The notes below the pieces were generated by a model. That model did no database searches. It was not told the DNA's origin and saw only the letters and a program-made list of their open reading frames with translations. Positions 11,289-22,079 of a DNA stretch of 64,000 nucleotides are shown here, piece after piece. The translations under genes were made by a program, and so were the position numbers. Location of the stretch: NCBI GenBank assembly GCA_947095585.1, contig OX352762.1:97748249-97812248 (forward strand), in the 5' to 3' direction. Origin of the DNA: Nephrocerus scutellatus (Eukaryota > Arthropoda > Insecta > Diptera > Pipunculidae). Each line of letters opens with the position of its first letter. Position 1 is the first letter of the stretch.

Positions 11289-11937
11289 GAAATCGGCGGT
11301 GCAGGGACATAAATCCCCGGGACATAAGTCCCAAAAAAAAAATTGGGACTTATGTTCCAAATCGAATCCCGATGGGGTGGGACATAAGTCCCAAAAATAT
11401 TTGTCGGAGATGGAAAGTCCCAAATTTTCGAAGAGATAATGATTGGAAAAAAATTTGTGGACTTTCATTACATACCTAAAATTGCTCCTTTTAAAAGGCG
11501 CAGGGACATAAGTTCCAACGCGTTTCGCATAAATCACCCTTTTAGCAGTTTGGCACATATGCCAACCCTTCCGATTTGTGCGTTACTGAGCCTTAGTGCA
11601 CTGCAGGCCTCCCTAATTTCAATGATCTCTGCCTAAAAGACTAGCTGAATCGGTTTGCTTGTATGACCTTGACAGATTAAGATCATCCGAGAAGATACCT
11701 GCACCGAATCCATCCTTCATCTTCGATCCGTCAGTGAATATTGTTGCATCAAATTGCTCCATTACCGCCCAATCCCTCCAGCTTCCTCTGATAGGAAACT
11801 CGACGGTGAATGAGGAGTTATGTCCCGATGGGGTGGGACATTAGTCCCTAATTCGACTTGGGACCTATGTCTCACTTAAGTAGGACATAAGTCCCAGTTT
11901 TTTCTTTTAGGACTTACGTCCCTGCGCCGAAATCGGC
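11289..11937. mobile_element. Palindrome-rich inverted-terminal element with 9-bp TSD
   Basis: Element 11298-11928 (631 bp) flanked by identical gaaatcggc at 11289-11297 and 11929-11937. Termini are inverted: left GGTGCAGGGACATAAATCC, right (reverse complement) GGCGCAGGGACGTAAGTCC. The arms contain repeated near-palindromes of the form GGGACATAAGTCCC at 11304, 11319, 11345, 11379, 11503, 11835, 11860, 11882 and about 11909. A 9-bp TSD fits MULE-like or foldback-type DNA transposons; no transposase is present, so it is non-autonomous. The centre carries an RNase H fragment of retrotransposon type. Confidence 0.85.
11537..11814 (-). pseudogene. RNase H fragment of a non-LTR retrotransposon, inside the palindromic element
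   Basis: The minus strand translates to ATIFTDGSKMKDGFGAGIFS and, after one frameshift, AEIIEIREACSALRLSNAQI. FTDGSK carries the first catalytic Asp of RNase H and the AEI block the catalytic Glu, as in I/LOA-type non-LTR elements. Only the first half of the domain is present; the SDS and GH..GN.. blocks are missing. It differs clearly from the RNase H at 28290-28720. Its central position between the palindromic arms suggests it was captured by, or inserted into, the DNA element. Confidence 0.8.
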
Positions 11938-13171
11938 TTGTTTGCACACCTTGTTTTACTTCCGAAACAAGCATAAGTTAAACCACGCCACCACACCGAT
12001 CGTACTCCCAAATGTACAAAATCAAAACGAGTTGTGTTGATTGCAAATTCATATTTTCTCGGCAATAAATTTTAATTGTGTTTGGTTTTTTGCAAATTAG
12101 CTGATCATTTATTCGTTTTGGGTGAAATTAAATGACTTTATTGCAAGTAATATGATTATTTTGTGTCGTTAAATTTATTTATTATGAGTTAATTTGTTAT
12201 TACGGTGATGATTATAATAATATAATTGATCGATCACGTACATACGAGTATATGCAACTGGCAATGAAATAACAAATTTTTTGATATCAATTGTACGTAT
12301 TTCAACAAAAACACATTGCAATATAGGTTTCTTTTATACCCAAGTCTTCTTATGTTATGCGAACTATTACGATCGATATTACCAATTTTAGATATGTTCT
12401 GTTTTTTCTTTTGTCTCTTGGGGTGGCAAATCGTCACATCCAAACCGCACACCGTCGCTGTGTAAAAGGAGCCGTGGAGGTGCGCGCGGATTATTAATTG
12501 TGTAATGAATGTTCGGTCTACCATGTTTCTTCTTTGAAAAAAAAGCAGGTACAGCCCCCAAAGGCAGTAACCTGCGATGCAACTAATTTGAAATATCATA
12601 CCCACTACTCGAACTACCGACATAGATACGCTTATGTTGGCAAACTTTAACAGAGACATAAATGAATTGAATTGAATTGGACCCAGTGTGGGAATTACAA
12701 ATATTCGTTACTAATACACAATTGCAAAATATTGTACAGTGTCGTATTGCAATACAGGAAAACTCGCGGATAAACATGTTTTTTTTCAAAATTCAGATAT
12801 CCGTGCATACGCTAAAAAGTGTTTTCGGATAAGGAATCGAACAATGGACACAAGCTAAATTATTTAAAATATTTTTAATGGAAGTAAGTTAGGCACGTAT
12901 ATATGCACAAACATACAAACAAATTCTCTGTTATATATATATATATATATATTTGGGTTGATTTATAAAAAATTTAGAAAGTATTTTAATATTTTACCCA
13001 AATGAATAATACTTTAAGCATGCCAATTTTATCAATATCGTCCATGCGCCTCACCTGCAAATTTTTTTCCGAAGTTACAAGTTAACTACATTATGTCAAT
13101 GCTTTTATATTAACTTGTCTATGTCTTTCTATCTTTCTGTCGGTTTATATGTCATTCTGTCACGCTTTTTT
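11938..13171. other. AT-rich spacer with (TA)n
   Basis: No gene recognised. A (TA)n run lies at about 12930-12951. The 141-codon frame at 12234-12659 (minus) is hydrophobic and cysteine-rich but matches no family I know; two other frames overlap it, so chance is likely. Confidence 0.45.
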
Positions 13172-14095
13172 CATTCTAATGCTGTGAGTTGACGGTCTAG
13201 TACGTTTTTGTGGAAGACTTTTCGGAGGCAGGTCTTGAGGAGTGTTCTTATGTGATCTTGAGGGGAGTGTTGTGGGGGTCAGGGAGTCTTGAGGTGGTCT
13301 TGAGTGGATCTTAAGGTGGTGTTAACACGGTCTTATATGTCATTCTAATGCTGTGAATTGATAGTCTTCTACGCGTTTTTGTGAAAGACTTTGCGGAAGC
13401 GGATCTTGACAAGTGTTCTTATGAGCAGTAATAACAGGGTCATAAGTATGATCTGGAGGGGGATTTAAGGCGGTTTTAAAGGCGTCTTGAGATAGCGGAG
13501 AAAAGGTATTGAGCGGGCTCTTGAGAGGAGTCTTGAGGGGGCTTTGAGAGGGTCTTGAGTGGGGTTTTGAGGATTTTGGCTGTGGTCTTCAGAGTGTCTT
13601 GTAGTGGTCTTGATGGAGTATTAAGGTGGTCCTGAGAGAGTTTTCAGGTGGTCTTGAGGGGGGTTCTAAGGAAGTTCTTTGAGGGGTCTTGAGAGTTTTC
13701 AGTGGGTCTTCAGAGGGGTATTGAGGCAGTCTTAAGATTGTATTTAGGTAGCATTTATGGAGCCTTAATATGGTCTTGAGGGGTTTTCAGGATTGGGTGT
13801 TGAGATGGTCTTAAGGGATGTCTTACAGGAATTTTGAGTTAGGTTTAAGAGGGGTCTTCAGGGGGTTTTGGGAGAGTTTTTGGTGGGATTTTGAGGGGGT
13901 ATTAACGTACTCTTGAGGGGGGTCTTCAGACGGGATATAAAGATAATCTCGAAGAGGTTTTGAGAGGGGTTTTGAGTAAGTTTTGAGAGGGTCGTCTTTA
14001 ATGGGGTCTTAAACTGGCATCGACGGAGTCTTAAGGTCTCTTGTGTGTCTTGAGATGGATTTTAGGAGTTATTTTTGGTGCCCTTTTGAGGTTTC
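13172..14095. repeat. G/T-rich degenerate minisatellite (GGTCTTGAGG-type)
   Basis: About 900 bp in which variants of ggtcttgaggggg recur dozens of times at irregular 12-35 bp spacing, giving strong strand asymmetry (G and T on the plus strand). Near its start are two copies of a longer block, cattctaatgctgtgagttg at 13172 and cattctaatgctgtgaattg at 13340, each followed by the same ~80-bp context. No open reading frame runs through it. It lies directly against CR1-like copy C. Confidence 0.8.
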
Positions 14096-14202
14096 CATAT
14101 TACCATCCCATCTTCATGTTACTGTATTAATATATACATATTTCATTAAAAACTGAAAAGTATAAAATAAAACAATACTAAAAAAACTTTATTATGTAGT
14201 GA

Positions 14203-15197
14203 TTAACATTGGTTGTTGTTCAAGTTCCACTTGCGACGAGGAGAAGCGTGCAGAAAGCGTGAAATAATATGAAAAGCTAAGAATGCTGTCGTCAGCAAAA
14301 GAATGGATTGTATTAGAAGTGGTGGATAGGAGATTTTTAATGAAAATCAGAAAGAGTGTCGGAGATAAAACAGAGCCTTGGGGAACACCGGCGTTTATGC
14401 GGTGAACATTGGATTGAAATTTGTCCAATACGACCTGGTTTGAATGGTCACAAAGGTAGTTACTAGTCCAATCGAACAGGGCCGTATTAATGATATATGC
14501 ATTCATTTTCGACAAAAGAGCTTGATGCCAGACTCTGTCGAATCCCTTGGAAATATCGAGTGCAAAAACTTTGCTTTCACCAAATATGTGAATAGACTGA
14601 TTCCACTTTTTAGTGAGATAAGCCATCAAGTCACCTGTAAAACGTTGCCTACGAAAACCGTACTGCTGGTCCCTAAGGATTTCACGTGATTCAAGGTATT
14701 GCATAAGCTAACGATTAATCAGCGTTTCCATGACCTTGGAAAGCATAGCTGTTAGCGCAATGGGTCGGTACAAGGAAAGAGATGACAGATTAGGAACAGA
14801 CTGGATAAAGGCTGTTTTCCAATTCCTTGTAACGACTCCAGAAGAATAAGAGATATGAAAAAGTCTGCGCAGTGGTAATGCCAACGTTGAAGAACACCTC
14901 TTCAAAACTATAGCGGGATTGGCATTAGGCCCAGAATGTTGAATCTGTTGAATGTTGAGATCATTTAATGATCTGGCCACTAGACGAGTACGAAAGTAAA
15001 TCTGTCCCATAGAGGATTCAACTCATGCGGCGACAACGCGCTATCTGGTAGTGTAGAGCTAGCTGCGAAATGTGAAGCAAGCAGATTGGCCTTGTCTACA
15101 GAGCTGACAGTTGGAATGTCATTGTGAATCAGCGTTGGAATTGAAGACGAGGCAGTATTTTTAATTCGTTTCACGAACGTCCCAAAGGAAGTAATTT
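14203..15197 (-). pseudogene. CR1-like non-LTR retrotransposon, copy C (linker plus RT)
   Basis: From 5' to 3' on the minus strand: linker with SSSIPTLIHNDIPTVSSVDK (near 15120), a finger region KTAFIQSVPNLSSLSLYRPI, then QQYGFRRQRFTGDLMAYLTK, LDISKGFDRVWHQALLSKM (motif A Asp present), GVPQGSVLSPTLFLIF and SFADDSILSFSY (catalytic ADD present). It stops near 14203 before the thumb, so both ends are truncated. The 5' edge at about 15197 joins mariner transposase sequence in the same strand and frame. Stops and frameshifts interrupt it. Confidence 0.88.
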
Positions 15198-15612
15198 TCC
15201 GGACCAATTGAACTTTATAGAGCCACAAACCAAGATCTTTACGCAGAATTCGTTGCATGGAACACTAGCTGATGTTCATTTCCGATGCACGATGACGAAT
15301 TGATGTTCTCGGTCGTTGGCGCACATTTTCGGCCACCGCAGCGGTATGTTCGGCTGACGTTGGATTATCGACTGGTAGCCCATATCACGCACTTTATGCA
15401 CAAACTTTTCTTGCGATCGATTTCGAACCAATTGTCTTTGTTGTGGAAGTAAATTTCCAACATTTCCCACTTTTGCTGAAGCATTAAGCGACTTATTTTG
15501 TCAACTAGAAGTAATATAGAAGTAATATTTCTGTCAAAGAAAGAATGACTTAGTGTTGCCAGAACCAAAATAACCGATATGTCAAATCTGAACCGCTTAT
15601 TGGGACACCCTA
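15198..15612 (-). pseudogene. Mariner-type transposon, 5' part (split element)
   Basis: Minus-strand coding from about 15500 down contains the helix-turn-helix region KWEMLEIYFHNKDNWFEIDR and, further on, QRILRKDLGLWLYKVQLV ending at about 15198. This is the N-terminal third of a mariner/Tc1 transposase with one or more frameshifts. The outer terminus (read inward from 15612) is TAGGGTGTCCCAATAAGC, matching the terminus at 9618 in inverted orientation and followed by TA. Together with 9618-10015 it forms one disrupted element lacking the middle of the transposase. Confidence 0.78.
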
Positions 15613-17389
15613 TAGATGTGGAAACACAGAAATTGGCAATAGCAGTTGTAACAATAGCGTATTTGTCTGCCTTACATGATTCTTTCCAGAGTAACCAGTT
15701 AAGTACATTACTTTGCCTGACTTAAGGACGTTTTGGTGCTAGCCATAATGTATTATACCAATCGATCATCCACTTTACGTTATAAACTTTAAGAATAAGT
15801 CAATACAAATAAAAAAATAACTTGCTTCATCTTCTTCTTGTTTAACCATCGTGCGCAGTTATAGCATCCCGAATCTGCTCCAGTGGGGCAGTATTTTTCT
15901 AGCCGTTGTTAAGTTATTACTGAATACGCTATACGTTATAGATCATACCGCAAAAGCAAAGCAAAAGCAAATGCGAGCAAGAAAAAAAACTCCTTTTGAA
16001 TGAATTATAGCATGACAAATATTTATTATTCAGACGTGCATTATATGCATGAACACAAGTAACAGTCATAATCCTAAACGTATCGTCATAAATTAAAGAT
16101 CATGTAACAAGATTATCTTAAATATTGTTCCTGAAATATTAGGTTATGTGCGTGACTTGCCAATTCAAAACGGGCTGTGTTTGTCGACACCGGCGCTGGC
16201 GGCATCGCATGCCATAGTCATGAATACTGGGACAAATTCAAGCCAACTTTATGTGTGTCAAATTTCATTAAAATATGTAGAGGTGCAAAGTATTTTCACT
16301 ATTATTCGGCCAATTAGAATCACAAATTGCAACAATATAATAACAAAAAAAAATTCATTCGAAAAAGATCACCTTTCGGAAATACAAGATATTATCCCCC
16401 TTATTACTTAAGCACTCTATGATTTAAGCTAAGCTTTTTTACTTTATCAAATACAAATGAAACAAATCAATCAATCTTTTCCCGGTATTCTTCCCGTTTG
16501 CTTTGGATTTGTTCAATCGGCAAAGCAAAAGGAAAACCAATTTTACATTTCTCTTTTACGAATATGAATTTAGGCACGAATGGTGATCGTATGATCGCAA
16601 CAAGCATTTGCTCCACATACATTTACCTATCGTACTTTTTGATCACGTACAAATATATGCGCACACATTACATAATAAATGAACGGAATACCGTTAATAC
16701 ATAAATGGTGGTGGGGAGAACCAAATGTAGTTCAGTAGTGCATACGGTATAGCTCGCCCAACTGTTAAGATATTCGACTCACCATATCTGCCTACTTTAC
16801 CGCCAGATTGGTATAAAGTCCTTAAATGGGATTTTTTTCTTCATCTAAAAATTCCTGCACTTTCAAAATCATCGAAAACAAAAATAGGTTCATTCAACTC
16901 AGACAACCCAGAGGCTATGGTCGCAATACCTCAAAGGAAAACTACACGACAGTACCAAGTATGTGCCAATAAAAGATATACCAACAAATAACTGTAAATC
17001 GCGCTGCATCAGATATTTTCACCAATTAATGGTCGTCGAAATAAGATGTCGTTCGGCAATTTCGGCATTAAATATATTTTTCTTGTTTGCTATTCAACTG
17101 ATTTGCCGACTATGGAACAGTAACATTTATTCATGAACCTATATACCTATATTTGAAAATCGGTACCACTGAAAACTACCAGCATTTTTTCCTGACTAAC
17201 CAACAATTCAACAACAGGAGTGATTCTGCATCAACTTGTTTTTTGTTTTTCGTGAATTGATATGCAATTTTCTGATGGTAAACCATTTTATTTAATTTAA
17301 ATTGTATTCGCTTGACTTTACGCTGTTGTCCCGCCGACAACAATTTTCAACTGCATTGCAAATGAAGTAGTAGATTGGTCGGGCGGTCA
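15613..17389. other. AT-rich spacer, no gene recognised
   Basis: Short open frames at 16148-16411 and 16498-16704 have no domain, no conserved partner in the window and AT-driven composition. Nothing else supported. Confidence 0.5.
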
Positions 17390-18140
17390 GTTGAAATGCG
17401 CTTGGTAAGTGTTGTAGAGTGGGACGCTCCAGTGCTGTTCTGCGAACGGGAGTTTTTCAACTTTTTTGCCTCTGGTTTTTTCTTTTGCTGTCATTCAGAG
17501 ATTTATATTTCATCTTGGTGGGGATTGTAGTTCGGTCAGCACTCCAATTCCAGTGAGTGCTCTAGTGAACTCTGCGATCAACGCCGATGAATGCTCCACT
17601 AACCATCGTATCAGACCAATGGACCTGCCGACTGACGACTTACACACTTTAAAATTTGACTCGACCAAAGAGCAGCCAACGATTACATCGATTCCAGTCA
17701 TGATTTGGACTTTTTCGAATGCTGAATCGATCGATTTTATCTTTTTCTGTACTTGCCTTGTACTTTTGGTATTTCTTGGTTTCTGCCTCTGTGTTGTTTG
17801 TCTGAGTATCCGCGCGTCCAACTTGCAGTCTCTTTCGTTTGCTTTTGCGATTACATAATGTGATAACGTTTGTTTTCATTCGCAGCGGCATGCACATGGT
17901 TGCCGTCTGCCGCACGCTCAATTCATATGACATTTCTTTTTCATGTCCATCTACTCTTTTGTATGCGTTTAGCTTAGAAGCTTTTGCAGACACGATAACT
18001 GTCAGAGCAAATTGTCCGTATATTTTAATTTATTACGACCAATTTCAGACAATTGATATCCAGAATTTTTGCATTTTCGCAATTAACATCACACAATCAT
18101 GCTTTGCAGTTTTTTGTGTTTTGTGTCATTCTCTATGACA
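17390..18140. other. Less AT-rich block with overlapping open frames on both strands
   Basis: Open frames of 99-130 codons overlap on both strands (17466-17858 plus, 17649-17993 minus, 17839-18138 plus). None shows a known domain or convincing splice signals. The block is less AT-rich than its flanks, so it could be an untranslated exon or an unrecognised repeat. I assign no function. Confidence 0.3.
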
Positions 18141-18379
18141 GGTTGCATAACAACTAAAAGCTAGAAATGGACAAGAGTATTAGGTAAAAAAGTGTTTCTG
18201 TAATCTATATTATCATATCTATTATCTAATAACATCATAATTATCTGTATATTTTTTGTTGAAAGTAAAGCCAAAGAAATGATTACAGTCATCAATAACT
18301 GGAATTTTATATATCAAGTATGTGTCCCAAGTCTTTTGTTTTTCAAATCCCTACAAATAAATTGATACTTTATTGAATA

Positions 18380-18730
18380 AGAACAAAAAAAAACAGCCCA
18401 TAAAAATTAATTTTTTTTGTAAATTCTCTAATCGGAGATGCGTATAAATTTGAAGAAAATCGGGTACTTTTTTTTAAAAAAAATTGTATGGGTGCCCCCG
18501 ACCCTGGGGCCCGATCACTACCAAATTTTAAAAAAACTGGTACATCGGGTACTTTTTTTATAATTTTTTTTTAAAAAATAACTTCTTTTTTAAATTTTTT
18601 TTTTTTTCAAAAATCGCGCCACAGTCGTCACAATTGTTTTAAAACTAATCCCATTAAATTCTGACTGGTAGAAACCGAGATATACTAGTTCTTACCAAAA
18701 ACTTTCCACTACTAATAGACACACGAGCTA
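18380..18730 (+). repeat. Dispersed repeat ('tatgggagccccc' family), copy 1
   Basis: Contains ttgtatgggtgcccccgacc (near 18485) and, downstream, gactggtagaaaccgagata (near 18662). The same two landmarks occur at 19130-19290 and, in part, at 34430-34745 and 54040-54870. Probably a short interspersed element with a poorly conserved centre; class not determinable here. Confidence 0.5.
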
Positions 18731-18774
18731 ATGTATTCTGTTATGCAGGTGACTACACACACCCGTGAATGTAT

Positions 18775-19075
18775 AATAATAATAATAATAATATTCGGCA
18801 CGACAGACCATTGCGGTCCAAGGCCTAGCTTCTAGCGACCATTTGTATTGCGCATGTATATTTTTGGACACAAATGGAAGGGACCTACAATTTAAGGCCG
18901 GATCCGAACGGCGAATTGAAAAGCTTTCCGTGACAAGTTATTACTCTCGAAACGTTTGTCACCCATTCGCGAGAGGTAGGACACCGTGAAAAATACTTTT
19001 GGTGTTACTGGTATTCGAACCACGAACCTCCTGCTCAGTAGCCACGCGCACTTCCACTGACCGACGGCGCCCAAA
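18775..19075 (-). mobile_element. tRNA-derived SINE, copy 2, with TSD
   Basis: Minus-strand SINE with the same body as the copy at 21775. The tail is (TAA)n on the plus strand at 18775-18792; the head ends at ggcgccc near 19072. The B box is recognisable as ggttcgaatacc; the A box is degraded. Flanks acccgtgaatgtat (18761-18774) and acccgtgtatgttt (19076-19089) form a 14-bp target-site duplication with two mismatches, showing LINE-type integration. Confidence 0.88.
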
Positions 19076-19089
19076 ACCCGTGTATGTTT

Positions 19090-19390
19090 ATTAAGTTGTA
19101 TACGCTATCGCAAGCCGAGCGCTAACCAATTGCTTTAAAATAAGTTCCGTCATATATTGACTGGTAGAAGCCGAGATATACGACAAGACAAACAAACGTA
19201 CACACGTACAAATGCACTCATGTTCGCTGACAAATCGGGTAAGTTTTGTAAAATATTTGTATGGGAGCCCCCAGACCCCTAAGCCCAAAGGGCCCCAAGT
19301 TTTAATAGACAGTGTTGTAATCGGAAATAAATATGTGAGCAAATCTAAATAAAATCGATCTTCAGAGAATTTAAAAACAGCAGTTCTAAT
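19090..19390 (+). repeat. Dispersed repeat ('tatgggagccccc' family), copy 2
   Basis: Same landmarks in the opposite order of spacing to copy 1: gactggtagaagccgagata near 19159 and ttgtatgggagcccccagac near 19257, followed by aataaaatcgatcttcagag. The SINE at 18775 lies between the two copies. Confidence 0.5.
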
Positions 19391-21761
19391 TTATATTCAA
19401 TGTTATTCCTGACGGATAAAGCTTAATTTCTACGGGGCATCAGTATCAGACTCCGAATGTAAAGCCAAATATGCTGTCAGACGAGTGGGAACGTCAAATA
19501 AACCCAGAAATTCTAAAATGGGCGTCTCAATTGTAAAACCTCTACATATTAATTAATGTAGACCAAAATCCAACGCATAGCAACTAGTGGCTGCTGCGTA
19601 TAAATTTTTTTCTTACGTGCGCCGACAATGGCATAAATTTTGTCTATGCCTGGGTTAGCTAAACACTGGCTTTATTTTTGGGGTTTTTTTACATTACTCG
19701 TTATGATTGGGTACTGAAATCAGATGATTCCTCGTCTGTCTTTACCCACAAAAGCGCCTATGATACGTGTGCAGTGGATTCATTCTTGTAAGTGCATACC
19801 GTAGAACCAGGCAATATGCTTGCCCTACGGCACTGAGCTATGCACCAATACACGTATGCCTCTGCTAAAGCTGCAAGCACACATGGGTGGCGAAATTCGT
19901 CTTGGCACGAGTGCGCCTAAAATTTCAGTTAAATAAAGTAGAAAATAAAGAACTAAAATTAAGTATCAGATAGTAAGAACTAAAGGTTCTTGATTAACTT
20001 GGTTAAACCTTTGTTTTTGAGTGGAACATATTCCTTGAGTTAATTTTCTCTAAAAGCCTTATTCGTATTGCCCATTGGAGCACGCGACAAATTTAGGTTT
20101 GCAAAGCTATCTTCGCATTAACCGTTCGTGGGTTTTGCATTGCTTCTCCTGCGGTGTATTCAGGATGCTTTAAATTTTCGTACGCCATCCCCATAAATAG
20201 CATTTAATTCCAAAATTGTGCTTCCCAATTACGATTCGAGAGAGCAACAAGAAGTTCCAGTTAATAACCTATAGATGTGGCGTCTATTCCGATGTATTCC
20301 TGGAGACCTGGAATCTACCCTGCTTTAACACTATCTGTGGCTGACCGGATCCGAGCTAAGATGAAGTGATTCTCACAGAAAACCATTCATCAGACTCTTA
20401 CGGGAAGGTTCCTAGGCATCTGCTTCGGTCGAGTGTGTTATACATATTTATTAAAAAAAATTGGTGTTCCCTAATCGTAGCTCCAGACCGGAGGCACGAA
20501 ATGTTCGGGTTAAGGGAAGTGCATCTTGAATTTTTTCTTTTTTTTTCTTCTCTTTATCTAGCAGGACCACTTCAGCGCTGGCGACGCGACGGTGGGACAC
20601 GTTATCTTTCTGGTAAGTCCTAATCTTTACACAAAGTTTTATACATTATTCCGCAAAAGTTTTATCTCGATCTTGATTTACCGGAATAATTGCCAGATAC
20701 CGTTTTTCGTGTCGGTTCTTTGGTTTTCCATAAATATGCAATTTAGTGCTTCTGACTAATATAATTACTTATTTTATCTTAAGAAAATGGGAACACCTAT
20801 TATTATAATTATTTTTAAAAAAAAAAGACCCGGGCTCTCCGTTTATATTATGACTTTTATGTCACCTTTTCGGATACTCTCTTGGTAGTCCTAACTACTT
20901 GATAATGTAACGTAATAATTGCCTTTAGAATTCCCCTTTATTTTTGTAAAGGTCTGCACCTTCAATTTGGTACTTTTGAGTAGCATAGTAAATATTAATT
21001 AGTAGGAGTAACTACTCTCTAATTCTTTGAGTAGCATATTTTCTGTATACATCTATTGATACCGGCTGGTTACCCTTATGGTAGCTAGTTCTAAGTAAAT
21101 ATAAATTTTTGTTGTAACTACATATATATAGTACCGACTACATTTTTATGCATCTTTAGCGTTTAGCACAGCAAGAATTTTTTTTTTTTGGAATTATCTT
21201 ACCTTGTTGTATTTAAAGATCCAATCTATGTTTGGAAATGGTTGTATTTTCTCTATTTTTTTATCCAGAACTTATTTTTAGCAGAAAATAATTAATGTAT
21301 TTTATGAAATGAAGCCATGGTGAGTAAGTTTTTCCTCCTTACAGCAATGATTATGTTTAAACGGTAGTGGGGTATAGAAACCTCTACGGGGTCCCAATGG
21401 CAACGAGATCCAAGGTTGGATGGGTAGAGACGGAGCTGCCCCGTTCCCAAAATCTGACCTCTGCTGGCCAAGATTCAACCCCTTAACCTGACAAGCAAAG
21501 CTGTTCCAGTACGTACAAAAGGGCTGACAGATACCTCCATGGTATGGTTACGCTTTGCAGATTTGAATCGCGACTAGAACCAATTCAAGGACACTCTTAC
21601 AACAGTGCATTTCCGTTCAACATTGCTTAAATATTTAATCCCTAGTGGGCAAAGAACCACTCCAAGTGTGCCTGCTCTGGGTGGATTTGTGGTAGAGGTG
21701 GAGCGAACGGACCATGCGGCACTTCAAACCTTTAGACCGGAAGAACATTACAGAACAACTG
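19391..21761. other. Spacer with unassigned moderately GC-rich patches
   Basis: No supported gene. Patches at 20270-20620 and 21370-21760 (for example cctctacggggtcccaatgg) are less AT-rich and look like eroded repeats, but share no block with identified elements in the window. A frame at 20366-20623 has no recognisable domain. Confidence 0.4.
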
Positions 21762-22079
21762 ACTAAGCAGGATAATAATAATATTTGGCGCGACAGACCA
21801 TTGGCGGTCCAAGGCCTAACTTCTCGCGACCATTTGTTCTGCACATGTTAATTTTTGGACACAAATGGAAGGGACCTACAATTTAAGGCTGGATCCGAAC
21901 GGCGAATTGAGAAGCTTTCCGTGACAAGGTATTAATTACTCTCGGAACGTTTGTCACCCATTCGCGAGAGGTGGGACACCGTGAAAAATACTTTTGGTGT
22001 TGCTGGGATTCGAACCTGAACCTCCTGCGCAGCAGCCATGTGCACTACCACTGAGCCAGGGCGCCCACTAAGCAGGATA
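21762..22079 (-). mobile_element. tRNA-derived SINE, copy 3, with perfect 13-bp TSD
   Basis: SINE body at 21775-22066 (292 bp), minus strand. Flanking actaagcaggata at 21762-21774 and 22067-22079 is identical, which defines the family's ends exactly: the 5' end is GGGCGCC and the 3' end is a short (ATT)n tail. The B box appears in reverse complement as ggattcgaacc; the A box region reads ccactgagccagg in plus orientation. This is the best copy for a consensus. Confidence 0.95.

Noticed and set aside
11289..11937. CRISPR-like array of GGGACATAAGTCCC repeats
   Set aside because: Spacing is irregular, repeats are imperfect palindromes placed in the arms of an element with inverted ends and a TSD.
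12234..12659. 141-codon minus-strand frame as a membrane protein gene
   Set aside because: Other frames overlap it, there is no known motif, no splice context, and hydrophobicity follows from T-rich codons.
16148..16411. Small gene in the 16-kb spacer
   Set aside because: No domain, AT-driven composition in its second half, no partner copy or splice signal.
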